Source of the DNA: Fragilaria crotonensis
Lineage: Eukaryota; Bacillariophyta; Fragilariophyceae; Fragilariales; Fragilariaceae
DNA length: 51,328 nucleotides
Assembly (NCBI GenBank): GCA_022925895.1
Contig: JAKSYS010000455.1
Span: forward strand, 1 to 51,328
Direction: 5' to 3'
Under the pieces are notes generated by a model that was not told where the DNA came from, did no database searches, and worked only from the letters and a program-made list of their open reading frames with translations. The position numbers and the translations under genes were made by a program. This document shows positions 37,623-47,979 of this stretch, in pieces; position 1 is the first letter of the stretch; each line of letters starts with the position of its first letter.

Positions 37623-40143
37623 CAGGCCTCATAAGGTTGTGGATTATCCCAAAATAGCCCCCGAAATCCATAAACTAAGCGGACCGGTATCCATATATTA
37701 AGCACGAAGTGGACCGGCGTCCAGACGCTAAGAAGTGCGAGATGAGCACTGCGAGCCAGGATTTAGCTTGCGGCTGTGCACTTATTCACGTATCTCCGTA
37801 TCTCTTATCTGTTAGTACGATTGACGATGCCTCCTAAGTCGAAGGTGCAGACACCGTTTCAGGCCAAGCATGCACTGGAATACGGTGTAGAGCTTGTCAA
37901 GACAGAGAAGGGTGGCGTACATACTGTCCGTTGCCTATTCTGCGTCTTTGAGGGTCGTGATTCAGTTCATGTTGGCAGTATGACAGGGCGCAAACGTAAG
38001 TCTCGCCAGGATATCAAATACTACATGCCTTTCTCCCCGCAGAATTATCGTAGCCACAACAGTGGGCAACATGCTGAATCATGGGCCGCTTATGCGGAGC
38101 TGTCCGCTGAGGACAAACGCAACTACTTTGCTGGCAAGGTCAAACGTGGAAACACTCTGGATCACCATTACGATCTTGAGGGCGATTCACTGGTCTTCAG
38201 CGTGCAGCCACCAAGCATTGACATTATTGTTGGCGACATGTTCTTTAGAAACAACGAGCTTCTGGACGACGCTGAGGAGGAGGATGAAGACGACGTTGAA
38301 GCCGTCGGAGCAGCAACTGCGGTCGCCAACAAGATCGCCAAGAAAGCCAAGGAACGGACGAACGCTATGAAGTTGTTTGTCAAAGATGAGACAAGCGACA
38401 TGTACGTGGTGCACATCAAGAACGTCACTCGCTATGAGCTGGCCCTGGATCACGTAGGCAGCGGCATGTCTTTCCGACAGACAGCTACGGCGATCGAGCA
38501 TGCTAAGCGCCGCACCTCATCGGCAAAGCTTGCGGGCATCAATGACCTGATGGTGGGCCAGTTTGTCCGCTCTATTGTTGCGTTCAACCTGCAACGCATC
38601 TCGGGCCTAATGGGCGATCATTCCGTTTGGGCGTTCTCATTTGCCGGCGACGGCAGCACACATCGCGGCCAGTCATTCTTTGACATGCGCGTGCGGTTCT
38701 GTCACCGGGGAGTTCTCGCAAATATTCACCTTGTTGCCATCCCTATGTTTGACCGCCACACTGCCCTCATCATCTTTGACATGATTGTCAAGTTCCTTGA
38801 CGCGCTATACGCTCCATGGCGCTCCAAGCTCATCAGTGTGTCCTCGGATGGGGAGAATACCATGACTGGCCGCCATTCCGGCCTTGTCACTCGCCTTTGT
38901 TCCGCCGCAGAGCATGATGTCCTGCGCATTTGGTGCCCACCGCATCAGATCGACCTTGTTGCTAAGCGTGCAGCCGAGCGCGTCACCAACGGCGCGTGGG
39001 TTCATTTTGCGTATACCTTCAGTGTCTTCCTCCGGGCGCAGAACAGCCTGATCACGGCGATGAATGTCGTCAAGTGCCCCAAGAAGACTAATCGATGGGT
39101 TCATCTTGGCCGGTTGCTCACTTTTTACAAGACGTACCGCCGCAAGATCATCGCATACACGGAGGAACACCGTTCTGGTACTCCGCCAACAGATGCCTGG
39201 TGGATCGTAACATACGCCATCTCGCCAGCAATTGACAAGGTCAACGCGACGTTTGTTGTTCTTCAGAACAGGGAGCTGCTGATTATGCAGCAGGAGCACC
39301 ACATCCAGATCCTGCTTGCGGCAATCATCAATATGTTTGGCGTTGAGCCCAACCCTGCGGCGCCCTTCATTGAAGAAGGCGATCACGCTGAAGTCGAGCA
39401 GGAAGAAAATGGATACGTTGTTGTCGATGCCTTCCGGCTTCAACGTGTATTACTTGTCGCTCATATTGAGGACCAGGGATCCTTCCCCTCACAGTGCTTT
39501 GAGCGCCTGAACGATGAGATCAAGAATGCTGTCCTTGTGGAGATTGCATCCTATGCAATCACTCTGATCATTGGCCTTCAATCTGTGAGAGCGGAGCGCA
39601 ACAACGCGAACCTCCCGCGAGCCCAGGACGCACCACCAGTCCTACCGGCGCAGCTTGTGCATTTTTCCGTGACGTGCTTGGGCCTCATCGCATACACATC
39701 TCCAAGTTCTGGCATGAGGAGATTGTCGACGAGATTGAGGAAGATCACCGACAGCTGTGCAAGATGTACGCAGAGGATGACGTTCTCCGCAACGCAATCG
39801 ACCAGCACGATATCCGGACGTTCTTCAATGACGCCTGGGATGTTGCCCCCCGGTCGCTTTGAATCATTGCGCTCATTCTGCGGTGGTCTGGCAAGCGCGT
39901 TTGCCAATACGACATCGGTTGAGTCTGACTTTTCTATCCTCACGTGGGAGATGAACCCCAACCGCACCTGTCTAATGCACCTGTCCCTCAAGGGGCATCT
40001 TTCAGACGAAGCAGCGTGCAATTCTTGACCAGTTATCGCAGCAATAAAGCATCCCTGTTGAAATCCATAAACTAGTGGGGACGTGGTCCATAAACTAGCT
40101 TAGTTTATTTAGTTTATGGACTTCCATAAGTTTATGAGGCCTG
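37623..40143 (+). mobile_element. coding hAT transposon with TIRs and 8-bp target duplication
   Basis: 2,521 bp. The ends are CAGGCCTCATAAGGTTGTGGA and, inverted, CAGGCCTCATAAACTTATGGA, flanked by identical ATATATGC at 37615-37622 and 40144-40151. Inside both ends lie several TCCATAAACTA repeats, the usual kind of subterminal transposase-binding repeat. It carries one transposase frame. Placement in the upstream region of LRR copy 2 may have separated that gene from its regulatory sequence. Confidence 0.93.
37827..40028 (+). CDS. hAT family transposase with BED-type finger
   Basis: 733 residues from the ATG at 37827. Near the N-terminus CLFC and later HNSGQH give a BED-type zinc finger pattern. 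An acidic hinge (DDAEEEDEDD) follows. The RNase H-like core shows FAGDGSTHRGQSFFDM (first Asp), SVSSDGENTMTGRHSG (second Asp) and WCPPHQIDLVAKRA, and the C-terminus has ANTTSVESDFSI, where the last catalytic Glu is expected. Between about 39659 and 39856 the true family sequence appears in the +1 frame (ISKFWHEEIVDEIEEDHRQL, FFNDAWDV), while the main frame stays open by chance. Two compensating indels, at the T run near 39661 and the C6 run near 39848, would explain this. So about 66 residues of the helical region are scrambled and the protein is probably inactive. Confidence 0.85.
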   Translation: MPPKSKVQTPFQAKHALEYGVELVKTEKGGVHTVRCLFCVFEGRDSVHVGSMTGRKRKSRQDIKYYMPFSPQNYRSHNSGQHAESWAAYAELSAEDKRNYFAGKVKRGNTLDHHYDLEGDSLVFSVQPPSIDIIVGDMFFRNNELLDDAEEEDEDDVEAVGAATAVANKIAKKAKERTNAMKLFVKDETSDMYVVHIKNVTRYELALDHVGSGMSFRQTATAIEHAKRRTSSAKLAGINDLMVGQFVRSIVAFNLQRISGLMGDHSVWAFSFAGDGSTHRGQSFFDMRVRFCHRGVLANIHLVAIPMFDRHTALIIFDMIVKFLDALYAPWRSKLISVSSDGENTMTGRHSGLVTRLCSAAEHDVLRIWCPPHQIDLVAKRAAERVTNGAWVHFAYTFSVFLRAQNSLITAMNVVKCPKKTNRWVHLGRLLTFYKTYRRKIIAYTEEHRSGTPPTDAWWIVTYAISPAIDKVNATFVVLQNRELLIMQQEHHIQILLAAIINMFGVEPNPAAPFIEEGDHAEVEQEENGYVVVDAFRLQRVLLVAHIEDQGSFPSQCFERLNDEIKNAVLVEIASYAITLIIGLQSVRAERNNANLPRAQDAPPVLPAQLVHFSVTCLGLIAYTSPSSGMRRLSTRLRKITDSCARCTQRMTFSATQSTSTISGRSSMTPGMLPPGRFESLRSFCGGLASAFANTTSVESDFSILTWEMNPNRTCLMHLSLKGHLSDEAACNS

Positions 40144-40351
40144 ATATATGCCGAAAGCGGAAGATTCATCCAGTAGCATCGATTTTCCATGTATACTAGT
40201 AGTCGTATTCATGAAGATTCTCTCAGAAATGAAACTCTGGTTCGATCTTTCACGCTAATGATCATAATCAGAGTATGATACTTCTTCATTGTACTGATAT
40301 TGTTGTACTTGGAGTACTTGCACATCGTACATGGCATACATGCACTTGATG

Positions 40352-41547
40352 ATGAGGATCATGTCATTGTACTCGTTGATACTGCTGTTGCTGTTCAATC
40401 TCCTCTCGACTGGAGGCGCTGCGACACCAACTAGTCGTCCGACAACACGCCGTCCGACAACACGCCGTCCGACAACACGCCGTCCGACAACTCGTCGTCC
40501 AACAACTCGTCGTCCAACAACTCGCCGTCCGACACCATCCCTTCAACAAGTTGTTCAACAGTACAGGATCGCCTGCGATTTCTTTCGAACCCCATCTTTG
40601 GCTGAATGTCAGCAGAAAACGGAGTTTAGCCGTTCGGACAGTTTGTTCAGTTTTTGATCCTTCTACGATTCCAACTGAGATTGGGCTCTTGACACATATG
40701 ACACGTTTGGAATTTTTTAAAATCTCTGCGACTTCCACAATTCCAAGTGAGATAGGACTCTTGACAAGATTGGAGGAGTTGGATTTCTTCAATAATCCGT
40801 TGTGGTCAACAATTCCCAGCGAGATCGGGCGCTTGACACAGCTGACTAAATTGAGGATGCGCCAGAACGGGGATTTGTCAGGCAGCATTCCGAGCGAGAT
40901 CGGGCGCTTGACAAAGCTGACTTCCTTGGAGTTCTACTTAAATCAGTTAAGCTCAAGGATTCCCAGCGAGATCGGGCGCTTGACACTGCTGAAGTCGTTG
41001 CACTTAGAGTGCAATAAGTTGACGGGCAGCATTCCGACTGTGATTGGGCGCTTGACGCAGCTTTCTGGGTTGTCTTTAGAGAAAAATCTGTTGACTTCAA
41101 AAATTCCGAGTGAGATTGGGCGCTTGGAACAGCTGGATTTCTTGCGTTTCGGCGGGGTATGCGTGGGTTGGTCTGGTTTTTTTAATCACCCGTCCTTTCA
41201 ACAATCAGTTGACTGGCAGGATTCCAAGTGAGATCGGAGGCTTGACACAGCTGGAGGAATTGGATTTCTCCGGAAATAAGTTGACTGGCAGCATTCCAAG
41301 TGAGATCGGTCGCTTGACACAGGCTTCTTGGTTGAGTTTCAGTGGAAATCAGTTGACGTCAAGAATTCCAAGTGAGATTGGGCTCTTGACTGAGCTGGAT
41401 GCGGTTACGTTTGACGGAAATAACTTATCGGGGACAATTCCATCGTCCCTCTGCTCAGTCAGGTTTATTTATGTCCATATTGACTGTGGTGAAGTCACCT
41501 GTAAGCCAGGTTGTTGCATATCAGGTGAAACGTGCACCTTTTGCTAG
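40352..41547 (+). pseudogene. secreted LRR gene copy 2 (frameshifted)
   Basis: Starts MRIMSLYSLILLLLFNLLST (signal peptide), with PTTRR repeats and the QQYRIACDFF...AECQQKT segment. The frame is lost at about 40640-40655 (TTCGGACAG...TTTTTGATCC). It resumes in the next frame for six LRRs (40660-41150), is lost again after LEQLDFLRF, and resumes from NNQLTGRIPSEIGGL to the C-terminal cap CGEVTCKPGCCISGETCTFC at 41547. Unlike copy 1 it keeps the 3' end. The second break lies in the same place as in copy 1, so it pre-dates their duplication, or it marks a short intron that copy 1 has lost. Confidence 0.8.
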
Positions 41548-42906
41548 GATATCGCTCGCCCGCCATGGGCTCCTCCTTGATACGATGGTCCGATTTGGTT
41601 ACTACCGGTAGCTGGCTACTGCTAAAGCAGTAGGTGATGTTTGTTTGTGACATCCATCCTCGGAGTTACTTATACCGCACCATTCATCTCCTCGGTACAC
41701 CGAGCGGAGTGGGCGGGAGGGCACAGGCGTTAAAACGTCAACTCGCTTTCGGTGGCTTGCCTACATTGGATCGAGGGACGTGCATGTGCGGCAGGATCGT
41801 CGACGTGGCGTGTGGGAAGTTCTTGTGTTGTCTACTGATCATCCGACCTGGTTGGACAAACAATGATAGCAAGAGGGTAGATGTTATTCTGTTGAACCTG
41901 CCATACCTCGTAGTCTGGTCAAGGTTTGATGCCACGAGTACTGTACTGAACCTCCCGTTCACACTGCCGCTATCGGTTTAGAAGGAGAAGTTACAGGACA
42001 CAGCATCCTGCAATCATTTTATACGATACTTTTTGTTGCACAGATTGTTTCACAATCTGTGCGCTGCGGTGGAATGCAAGATACAATGCCATCGTATTGG
42101 TCAAGAGAATGGAGTTGAATACAGTACTTTAGCCTGCGCTAGTGTTCACAAAGTCTGTTCTTCGCTTTTCAGATCAAAACCCATTGCCTTCGTCCCCTGT
42201 CGCCGTGCGAGCTTGTTGAAGATCAGACGCGTCGATCCTCTGGAATGTCACTGAGCGATGTTGCCTGGTACCCGTACCTGGTACCGGTACGAGCAGAGCA
42301 TGTGAACTTTGTCCTCGTATTACAGTACTGTCACTGTACGTCACGGTACTGGTAGTAGCGTCGTTTGGTCACGAACGAAATAGGGGAAATTTCAATTATC
42401 ACGCATTTTTTTCTTCCACCTTTCTATTTATACACAGTATATAGTACGATGACTACTCCAGATCCAGACTCCAGAACCAGGTACAGTACAAGGTAAAGGT
42501 ACTAGTAATCGATGGCTATTGGCTATTGGTTAAGAAAAACGCTTTGTGTCGAACATCAAGGAAATACAAGACATATGTCATAGTAACTTCAACAGTCGAG
42601 AGTCGAGATTCGAGATAGCAATATCTTCCAAATGAACGTTTCGAAATCGCAAACCCAACTATTTTGGTTTCGACACATACTACGAAAGAGTGATTTGAGT
42701 TTATTTGTATCGCTTTTGCGTCCTTTCTAAAGGAACCAAAAAACAATTTTCACTTTTTCCCGATTAACAATCACACATGTAATTGAGCCTCCTGCTTCCA
42801 ACCGTATCATACGAAAACAGACACACATATGAATACATACATACACACATGACTGGCGGTACAAGGTACTTTGAGTACTCCAGTACTCCAACACTTGCCT
42901 GAGGGA
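41548..42906. other. intergenic, including duplicated 3' segment and upstream region of the ATP-grasp gene
   Basis: 41750-42133 matches 24020-24402. 42260-42350 is GTAC-rich. No gene is seen in 42134-42906. The last 130 bases, with short CACAT and TACTCC repeats, are the likely promoter and leader of the gene at 42907. Confidence 0.5.
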
Positions 42907-44973
42907 ATGAGCATCCAACCGATTCAACGCCGTCGCCCTGGAAATGCATCTCCCAGCCAACTGTCTGGCGAAAGTTTGTTGGGGGTTACTTCTACCAACC
43001 CTCAAAATGCTCCTAGGTCGAGGCAAGGATTGTTTGGTCGAAAGCACATCGCGCAGCTGAAATCCAAGTCAAGTTCAATGGCAGGCCTTCTGTCATGCCT
43101 TCTCGTGGGAGCTGTCTACTGGACTCTGTTAATGTCCAAGATGTCTTCCTCCTCAATACCTGCTAAAGCCTTTCAAGGTCCGAGCAACGAGGAGCTGAGT
43201 TACAGTGAACACTTTTTGACCACCATATCCAAAGAGCAAACATACACTGGGGATTGCAAGCGCCGCTATCTGCATAACAAAACATGGGGCCAATCTGTCG
43301 CTCGATTTGTCGACAAGATTACTGCCAAGGATGTGGTGCGCGAGTTCAATGTACCCGATTTGAAAATTGTTCCGACCATTGCAGTCTATGATCAGTCCAA
43401 CTTTTCAAAGTTTACCATGGACGTGTTTCTCAAACTTGCATCTGGCAATGGGGCCATTATCAAACCATCGCATTCGTCGGGAGGGGTGGCGAGAGTGTAC
43501 AACGACACGTACCATTGCTTCAAAAAGTGCCGAAGACTTGATAATTATACAGTCAAGAATAAGCAGCCCCAGCATAAAAAGATGCAAATCTCCGAAAATG
43601 AGATGGAGGCATTCCTCGTAGCTCGAAAAGTAATGGATATTGAGTTGTCAAATCCGTATCTCAAGGCTGATATTGAGACACAATACCAGTTTATTCCGAA
43701 AGGGATTATTGTGGAAGAACGCCTCCATGTGGAAGACATGATGGAGTACCATTGGTGGGTTGTCAATGGCCGTCCCGTATTTGTGTGTCTTCGGTGCAAT
43801 CACGATGGTATCAACGCCGGGTCCTACTTTACGTCTCGCTTTCGACGACTCGACATCAAAATGGAAGGCCTACCAGCCTGTAGAGCAGACATGAAACAAC
43901 CCAAAACCTGGAAGCGCATGGTGCAAATGGTCACAGTTCTGAGTCTCAAACTACCCAAGGGGATCATTCGAATTGACCTGTACGCCAGCGATCGTGACAT
44001 TTACTTTTCCGAATTCACCTACACCAGCAATGGCTGTCGATTTTATTACGATCCCCTCGTTGCAGATGCCTTCCTGTACGGGGCGTTGTACCAAATATTC
44101 AAGCCCAATCAATTGACACCTACTTTCATTGAAGCTGCTATTAATCAACGCTTCTGGTACATTATTCCGTTCCTGCAACATGACAACGTAAAAGACGACA
44201 AGACGCACAATGCCCTCTGGCAAATGTCTCTCATTACCGCTCATCCGAATGATTGGACTACATGTCGTCGTGCCAAATGGCATGTCAGTTCCAACGCCAC
44301 AGATCAGTGCTTTGCGGCTGTGAGTGCTCTCGACAAGAGGTATCCCATCCACTGCGTCGGTGTGAGTTCGGATGATTTAGTCGTTTTGGGTCTGACACGA
44401 GTCGCCTCCCTGCGGGAGGCCATGGCACGCGTGGATTGGTTGTGGGCAGGAGGCGTACTTGCAGTCTTGTTCATACTCCTTTCGACGGGGACGGGGTCAA
44501 GTGAGAAGGAGTGGCAGATTGGGACTATTTTGCTGTATCTTGCTGCTGTTACAGTTTACAAGTATGTGCAACCCAACAGTTTGGGATTCTTTTCATCCGA
44601 TTCGCTTTTGAGAAGTGCGTTGGACAGCTACTACGCATTCGCCAGTGTGCACCCCATGACATCTCAGTTGATTGGCTGGATGCACGTCGCGACGTATTGG
44701 TTCCAAGTTGCGGCATGGAGGGCGAAAACAATTCGAGGGGTATTGTTTTGGTATCTAATGTATGAATCTGTCGCATCGTTTGCTAATGAGTTCGTGCACC
44801 TGACGGAAGAAGACCGGCAAGTTCGATGCCTTCGCGTGACCTATGTCCACCTCGCCAGACGGTTTGCCGTGAATGATGTCGTGCGGGCCTACTTGTTACC
44901 GCCGTTCTTCGTTTACCTTTATCTACTTCCAAAGTTGTTATTGCAATGGACTCCCTATGGAGAAACAGTCTAA
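42907..44973 (+). CDS. TupA-like ATP-grasp protein fused to a C-terminal multi-pass membrane domain
   Basis: 688 residues from the first ATG (MSIQPIQR); an in-frame TTG lies 12 codons upstream. A signal anchor spans about 60-77 (LLSCLLVGAVYWTLLM). Residues about 128-400 match the pattern of TupA-like ATP-grasp ligases, known from teichuronopeptide and other surface-polymer synthesis in bacteria. Visible are DKITAKDVVREF, KLASGNGAIIKPSHSSGG (Lys186), FIPKGIIVEERL, YHWWVVNGRPVFV, RIDLYASDRDIYFSEFTYTSN (Asp357, Glu369, Asn375). These fit the ATP-binding lysine and metal ligands. Residues about 500-688 are hydrophobic segments (LWAGGVLAVLFILLS, ILLYLAAVTVYKY, GVLFWYLMYESVA, AYLLPPFFVYLYLLPKLLL) shared with the paralogues at 5462 and about 9000. 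A Golgi or ER ligase for an exported molecule is inference. Confidence 0.78.
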   Translation: MSIQPIQRRRPGNASPSQLSGESLLGVTSTNPQNAPRSRQGLFGRKHIAQLKSKSSSMAGLLSCLLVGAVYWTLLMSKMSSSSIPAKAFQGPSNEELSYSEHFLTTISKEQTYTGDCKRRYLHNKTWGQSVARFVDKITAKDVVREFNVPDLKIVPTIAVYDQSNFSKFTMDVFLKLASGNGAIIKPSHSSGGVARVYNDTYHCFKKCRRLDNYTVKNKQPQHKKMQISENEMEAFLVARKVMDIELSNPYLKADIETQYQFIPKGIIVEERLHVEDMMEYHWWVVNGRPVFVCLRCNHDGINAGSYFTSRFRRLDIKMEGLPACRADMKQPKTWKRMVQMVTVLSLKLPKGIIRIDLYASDRDIYFSEFTYTSNGCRFYYDPLVADAFLYGALYQIFKPNQLTPTFIEAAINQRFWYIIPFLQHDNVKDDKTHNALWQMSLITAHPNDWTTCRRAKWHVSSNATDQCFAAVSALDKRYPIHCVGVSSDDLVVLGLTRVASLREAMARVDWLWAGGVLAVLFILLSTGTGSSEKEWQIGTILLYLAAVTVYKYVQPNSLGFFSSDSLLRSALDSYYAFASVHPMTSQLIGWMHVATYWFQVAAWRAKTIRGVLFWYLMYESVASFANEFVHLTEEDRQVRCLRVTYVHLARRFAVNDVVRAYLLPPFFVYLYLLPKLLLQWTPYGETV

Positions 44974-45765
44974 CTGACTCTCGAAGATGATAATGACGAT
45001 GTATCGCATTCGTTCTATCTAGCGGCAAGGACTAGTGAGGGGCATAATCTTTTGGAAAACGAAACATTCGCGTTCGACGAATCGGGGGAATACTGATGTA
45101 ATACCTACGATGTGCAGGTTGCGTTGCGGGCTGATTCACTGATACTACAAGAACTTCAAAGACGCGCCTCGTTTTGTACATCTTTGTACAAAGAGGTCTT
45201 GAACCGGTAAATGATATGCATATCAAGGCGAGAACACTTTTCTCATCTCCACTTCATGATGTTGTAGGCGCTGACGCTCGCCATCCGTTTCAACGAGTCG
45301 AAGAAACGAAAGGACGTCCGTGACACGAAACTCGCGATCACGGAAATGAGCAGCACATGGACGACGGCTGCTACCGGAATGATACCATGTACGTGGTGCA
45401 TTGTACTGCGGTCCGCCATGTCATGTGCCCATTAAGGAGATTCGTGTTCGGCACACGTGATGGTGATTCGGTCGACGTCTGAGGAGCGACGTAGGACGTG
45501 TGCAATATGCATAGAGCGATGCATATGTCATACTGGTAATCGTCTATTCATACTCGCAGTGCAACTATCTATCATACATCCATACATAGCACAATATCAT
45601 ACCAGTATCTCTTAGTTTATGACATGGTGGCGCACCGACCTTTCGTCTTCTCTGCAGCTGACGGCTGTCGCATCACGAATCACGAATCACAACTTTAGCG
45701 AACCTTTGTCAGCCATGACGTCATGATTCATGACTTCTTTCATGAAGAAGCAAAGGCGTCTGCAG
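44974..45765. other. intergenic
   Basis: No gene is seen. Short ATGCATAT and CGAATCAC repeats occur at about 45500-45690. Unlike the paralogue at 5462, no SANT/GAF gene remnant follows the ATP-grasp gene here. Confidence 0.5.
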
Positions 45766-46124
45766 CAGGCTGTGTTATTTTGGGAACTTTTTCTTATTTT
45801 GGGAATTTGCTCCCAATTAAACATTTTAAAAGTTCCCGATTTAAACCGTGTAGAATACGTAGGATTCAGTAGAGATCAACTGGCCATCGCCCGAATCTTT
45901 GTGGGATTGGCGTCGTACTGGACTCGGTCATAGTAGTACTGAATTACTGTATTACTGTATGATATCATCGATGTACTGACCATCAACGTAGGAATCACGT
46001 AGGACTCACACTGTACTGTGTACTGTAATGTTCCCAAGTAAAGTTCCCAAAATAAGTTTCAAAAAATGTCCCGAAATAAGCTATTTTGGTGTTTTGGGGA
46101 ACTTTCCCAAAATAACACAGCCTG
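45766..46124. mobile_element. hAT MITE with 21-bp TIRs
   Basis: 359 bp. Perfect 21-bp inverted repeats start CAGGCTGTGTTATTTTGGGA. Exact 8-bp target duplications GTCTGCAG lie at 45758-45765 and 46125-46132. TTATTTTGGGAA recurs just inside the ends. There is no coding capacity. Confidence 0.93.
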
Positions 46125-46411
46125 GTCTGCAGTACGTGGTACGTGTACTGGAGTAGCATGTATGTGTCTACGAGAGAGCACTTCGAGGTATTGTATTGTA
46201 CTGTAGTACCAGGTACATGTACCTTCTGCAACGAAGAAGATTCATGGCATGAACACATATCTGTACACTCTATGCCATACTCCATATCCCAGCAGATTCC
46301 CGCAATGATGACAACCTGGCTTCTCGTGATTCGATCGATCTGACTGTTATCATCACGGAGTAATCACAGATCACAGTGCTGAATCTATTGTACTCGTAGT
46401 ACTTGCAAATA
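46125..46411. promoter_or_regulatory. probable upstream region of LRR copy 3
   Basis: GAAGATTCATGGCAT, the GCAGATTC stretch and the TACTCGTAGTACTTGCA just before the ATG recur in similar order upstream of LRR copies 1 and 2. This suggests a conserved promoter and leader. Confidence 0.45.
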
Positions 46412-47561
46412 ATGAGGATCTTGTCACTGTACTCGTTGACTTTGCTGTCCATGCTCCTCTCGACAGGAGGTGCCCCGACACCAACTCGTCGACCGACAAC
46501 TCGTCGACCGACAACACGTCGTCCAACAACTCGTCGTCCAACAACTCGCCGTCCAACAACTCGCCGTCCAACGACTCGCCGGCCAACGACTCGCCGTCCG
46601 ACACCATCCCTTCAACAAGTTGTTCAACAGTACAAGATCGCCTGCGATTTCTTTTTAACCCCATCTTTAGCTGAATGTCAGCAGAAAACGACATTCAGCA
46701 GCTTAGGAAAAGTTCGAGGTTCAACAATTCCAACTGAGATTGGGCTCTTGACACAGATGACACGTTTGGAATTTTTTATTATGTTGGTGGCTTCCACAAT
46801 TCCAACTGAGACAGGGCTCTTGACACAATTGATGGAATTGAAGTTCATCTCAAATGATTTGCCGTCAACAATTCCCAGCGAGATCGGGCGCTTGACGCAG
46901 ATGACTAAATTGGGAATTGCTGCAGAATACGGATTTGACGGGCAGCATTCCGAGCGAGATCGGGCTCTTGACAAAGCTGACTTTGTTGGGTTTGAACTTG
47001 AATCTGTTGACGTCAACAATTCCCAGCGAGATCGGGCGATTGACACAGCTTTTGCATTTGTCAATGTCATCCAATCTGTTGACGGGGAGGATTCCATGTG
47101 AGATTGGGCGCTTGACACAGCTCGAGTATTTGGAGTCCTACGAAAATCAGTTGTCGTCAAGTATTCCAAGTGAGATCGGGCGCTTGACACTGCTGCAAGG
47201 TTTGTATTTAAACCGAAATCGATTGACGTCAGCAATTCCTAGTGAGATCGGACGCTTGACACAGCTGGTAGGTTTGGATTTCAACCGAAATCGATTGACG
47301 TCAACAATTCCTAGTGAGATCGGGCGCTTGACACAGCTGCAAGGTTTATATTTCAACCGAAATCGATTGACGTCAACAATTCCTAGTGAGATCGGACGCT
47401 TGACTCAGGTGTATTCGGTATGGTTTGACGTCAATCGCTTTACGGGGACAATTCCATCGTCCCTGTGCTCAGTCTCGCTTCATAAGGTCTATATTGACTG
47501 TGGCGAAGTCACCTGTAATCCAGGTTGTTGCCGATCTGGTGATACATACGACTTTTGCTAG
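46412..47561 (+). pseudogene. secreted LRR gene copy 3 (frameshifted)
   Basis: Starts [20 protein letters not shown] (signal peptide), about eight PTTRR units, then QQYKIACDFFLTPSLAECQQ. LRRs read in frame to about 46905 (TKLGIA). The frame shifts by one near 46910-46920 and continues from LQNTDLTGSIPSEIGLL through eight LRRs to the Cys-rich cap CGEVTCNPGCCRSGDTYDFC, stop at 47561. A single indel separates the two halves, so this is the least damaged copy. The last LRRs (RLTSTIPSEIGRLTQL) are almost identical to each other in DNA. If the indel is a sequencing error the gene could be functional. Confidence 0.8.
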
Positions 47562-47979
47562 GATACCTCTCGCCCCAGAAGCTCCTCCTTGTTAGTCCTC
47601 TGTGTCATATGGCATATGATTGGTCCTTCATCGCGACTGGTCTACAAGTTCAGTAGAGTAGTACTGGTAGAATACTTAGATTTGGCACTGTGGTACTGGA
47701 TATTGCACAACCTTATACTGTACAGTGCACCGCACTTCGCCAGTACTGAACAATACTCCAGTACCATATGGTTGCACTGGAGTACTTGTACGCAGGTAGT
47801 CGTACTGTGAGCTGAGCCGATCCGTCGAGAGCATCACGTTTGCGATGTTGAAACTAACGCACAGCACCCGTGTACAACCGTGTTTATAAAACAACGGTTC
47901 CCGTATACGGTGTGACGGTAGAGGTTTTAATACAAACCAAATATTAATTCAAATTATGAGCTGTTCTAGATGAATCCAT
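47562..47979. other. intergenic, GTAC-rich, and 3' end of the copia element
   Basis: 47640-47800 is rich in AGTACT/GTAC strings. The LTR of the minus-strand copia element should begin near 47979 and extend to lower coordinates, but its partner lies outside the window, so I cannot set its limits. Confidence 0.4.
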
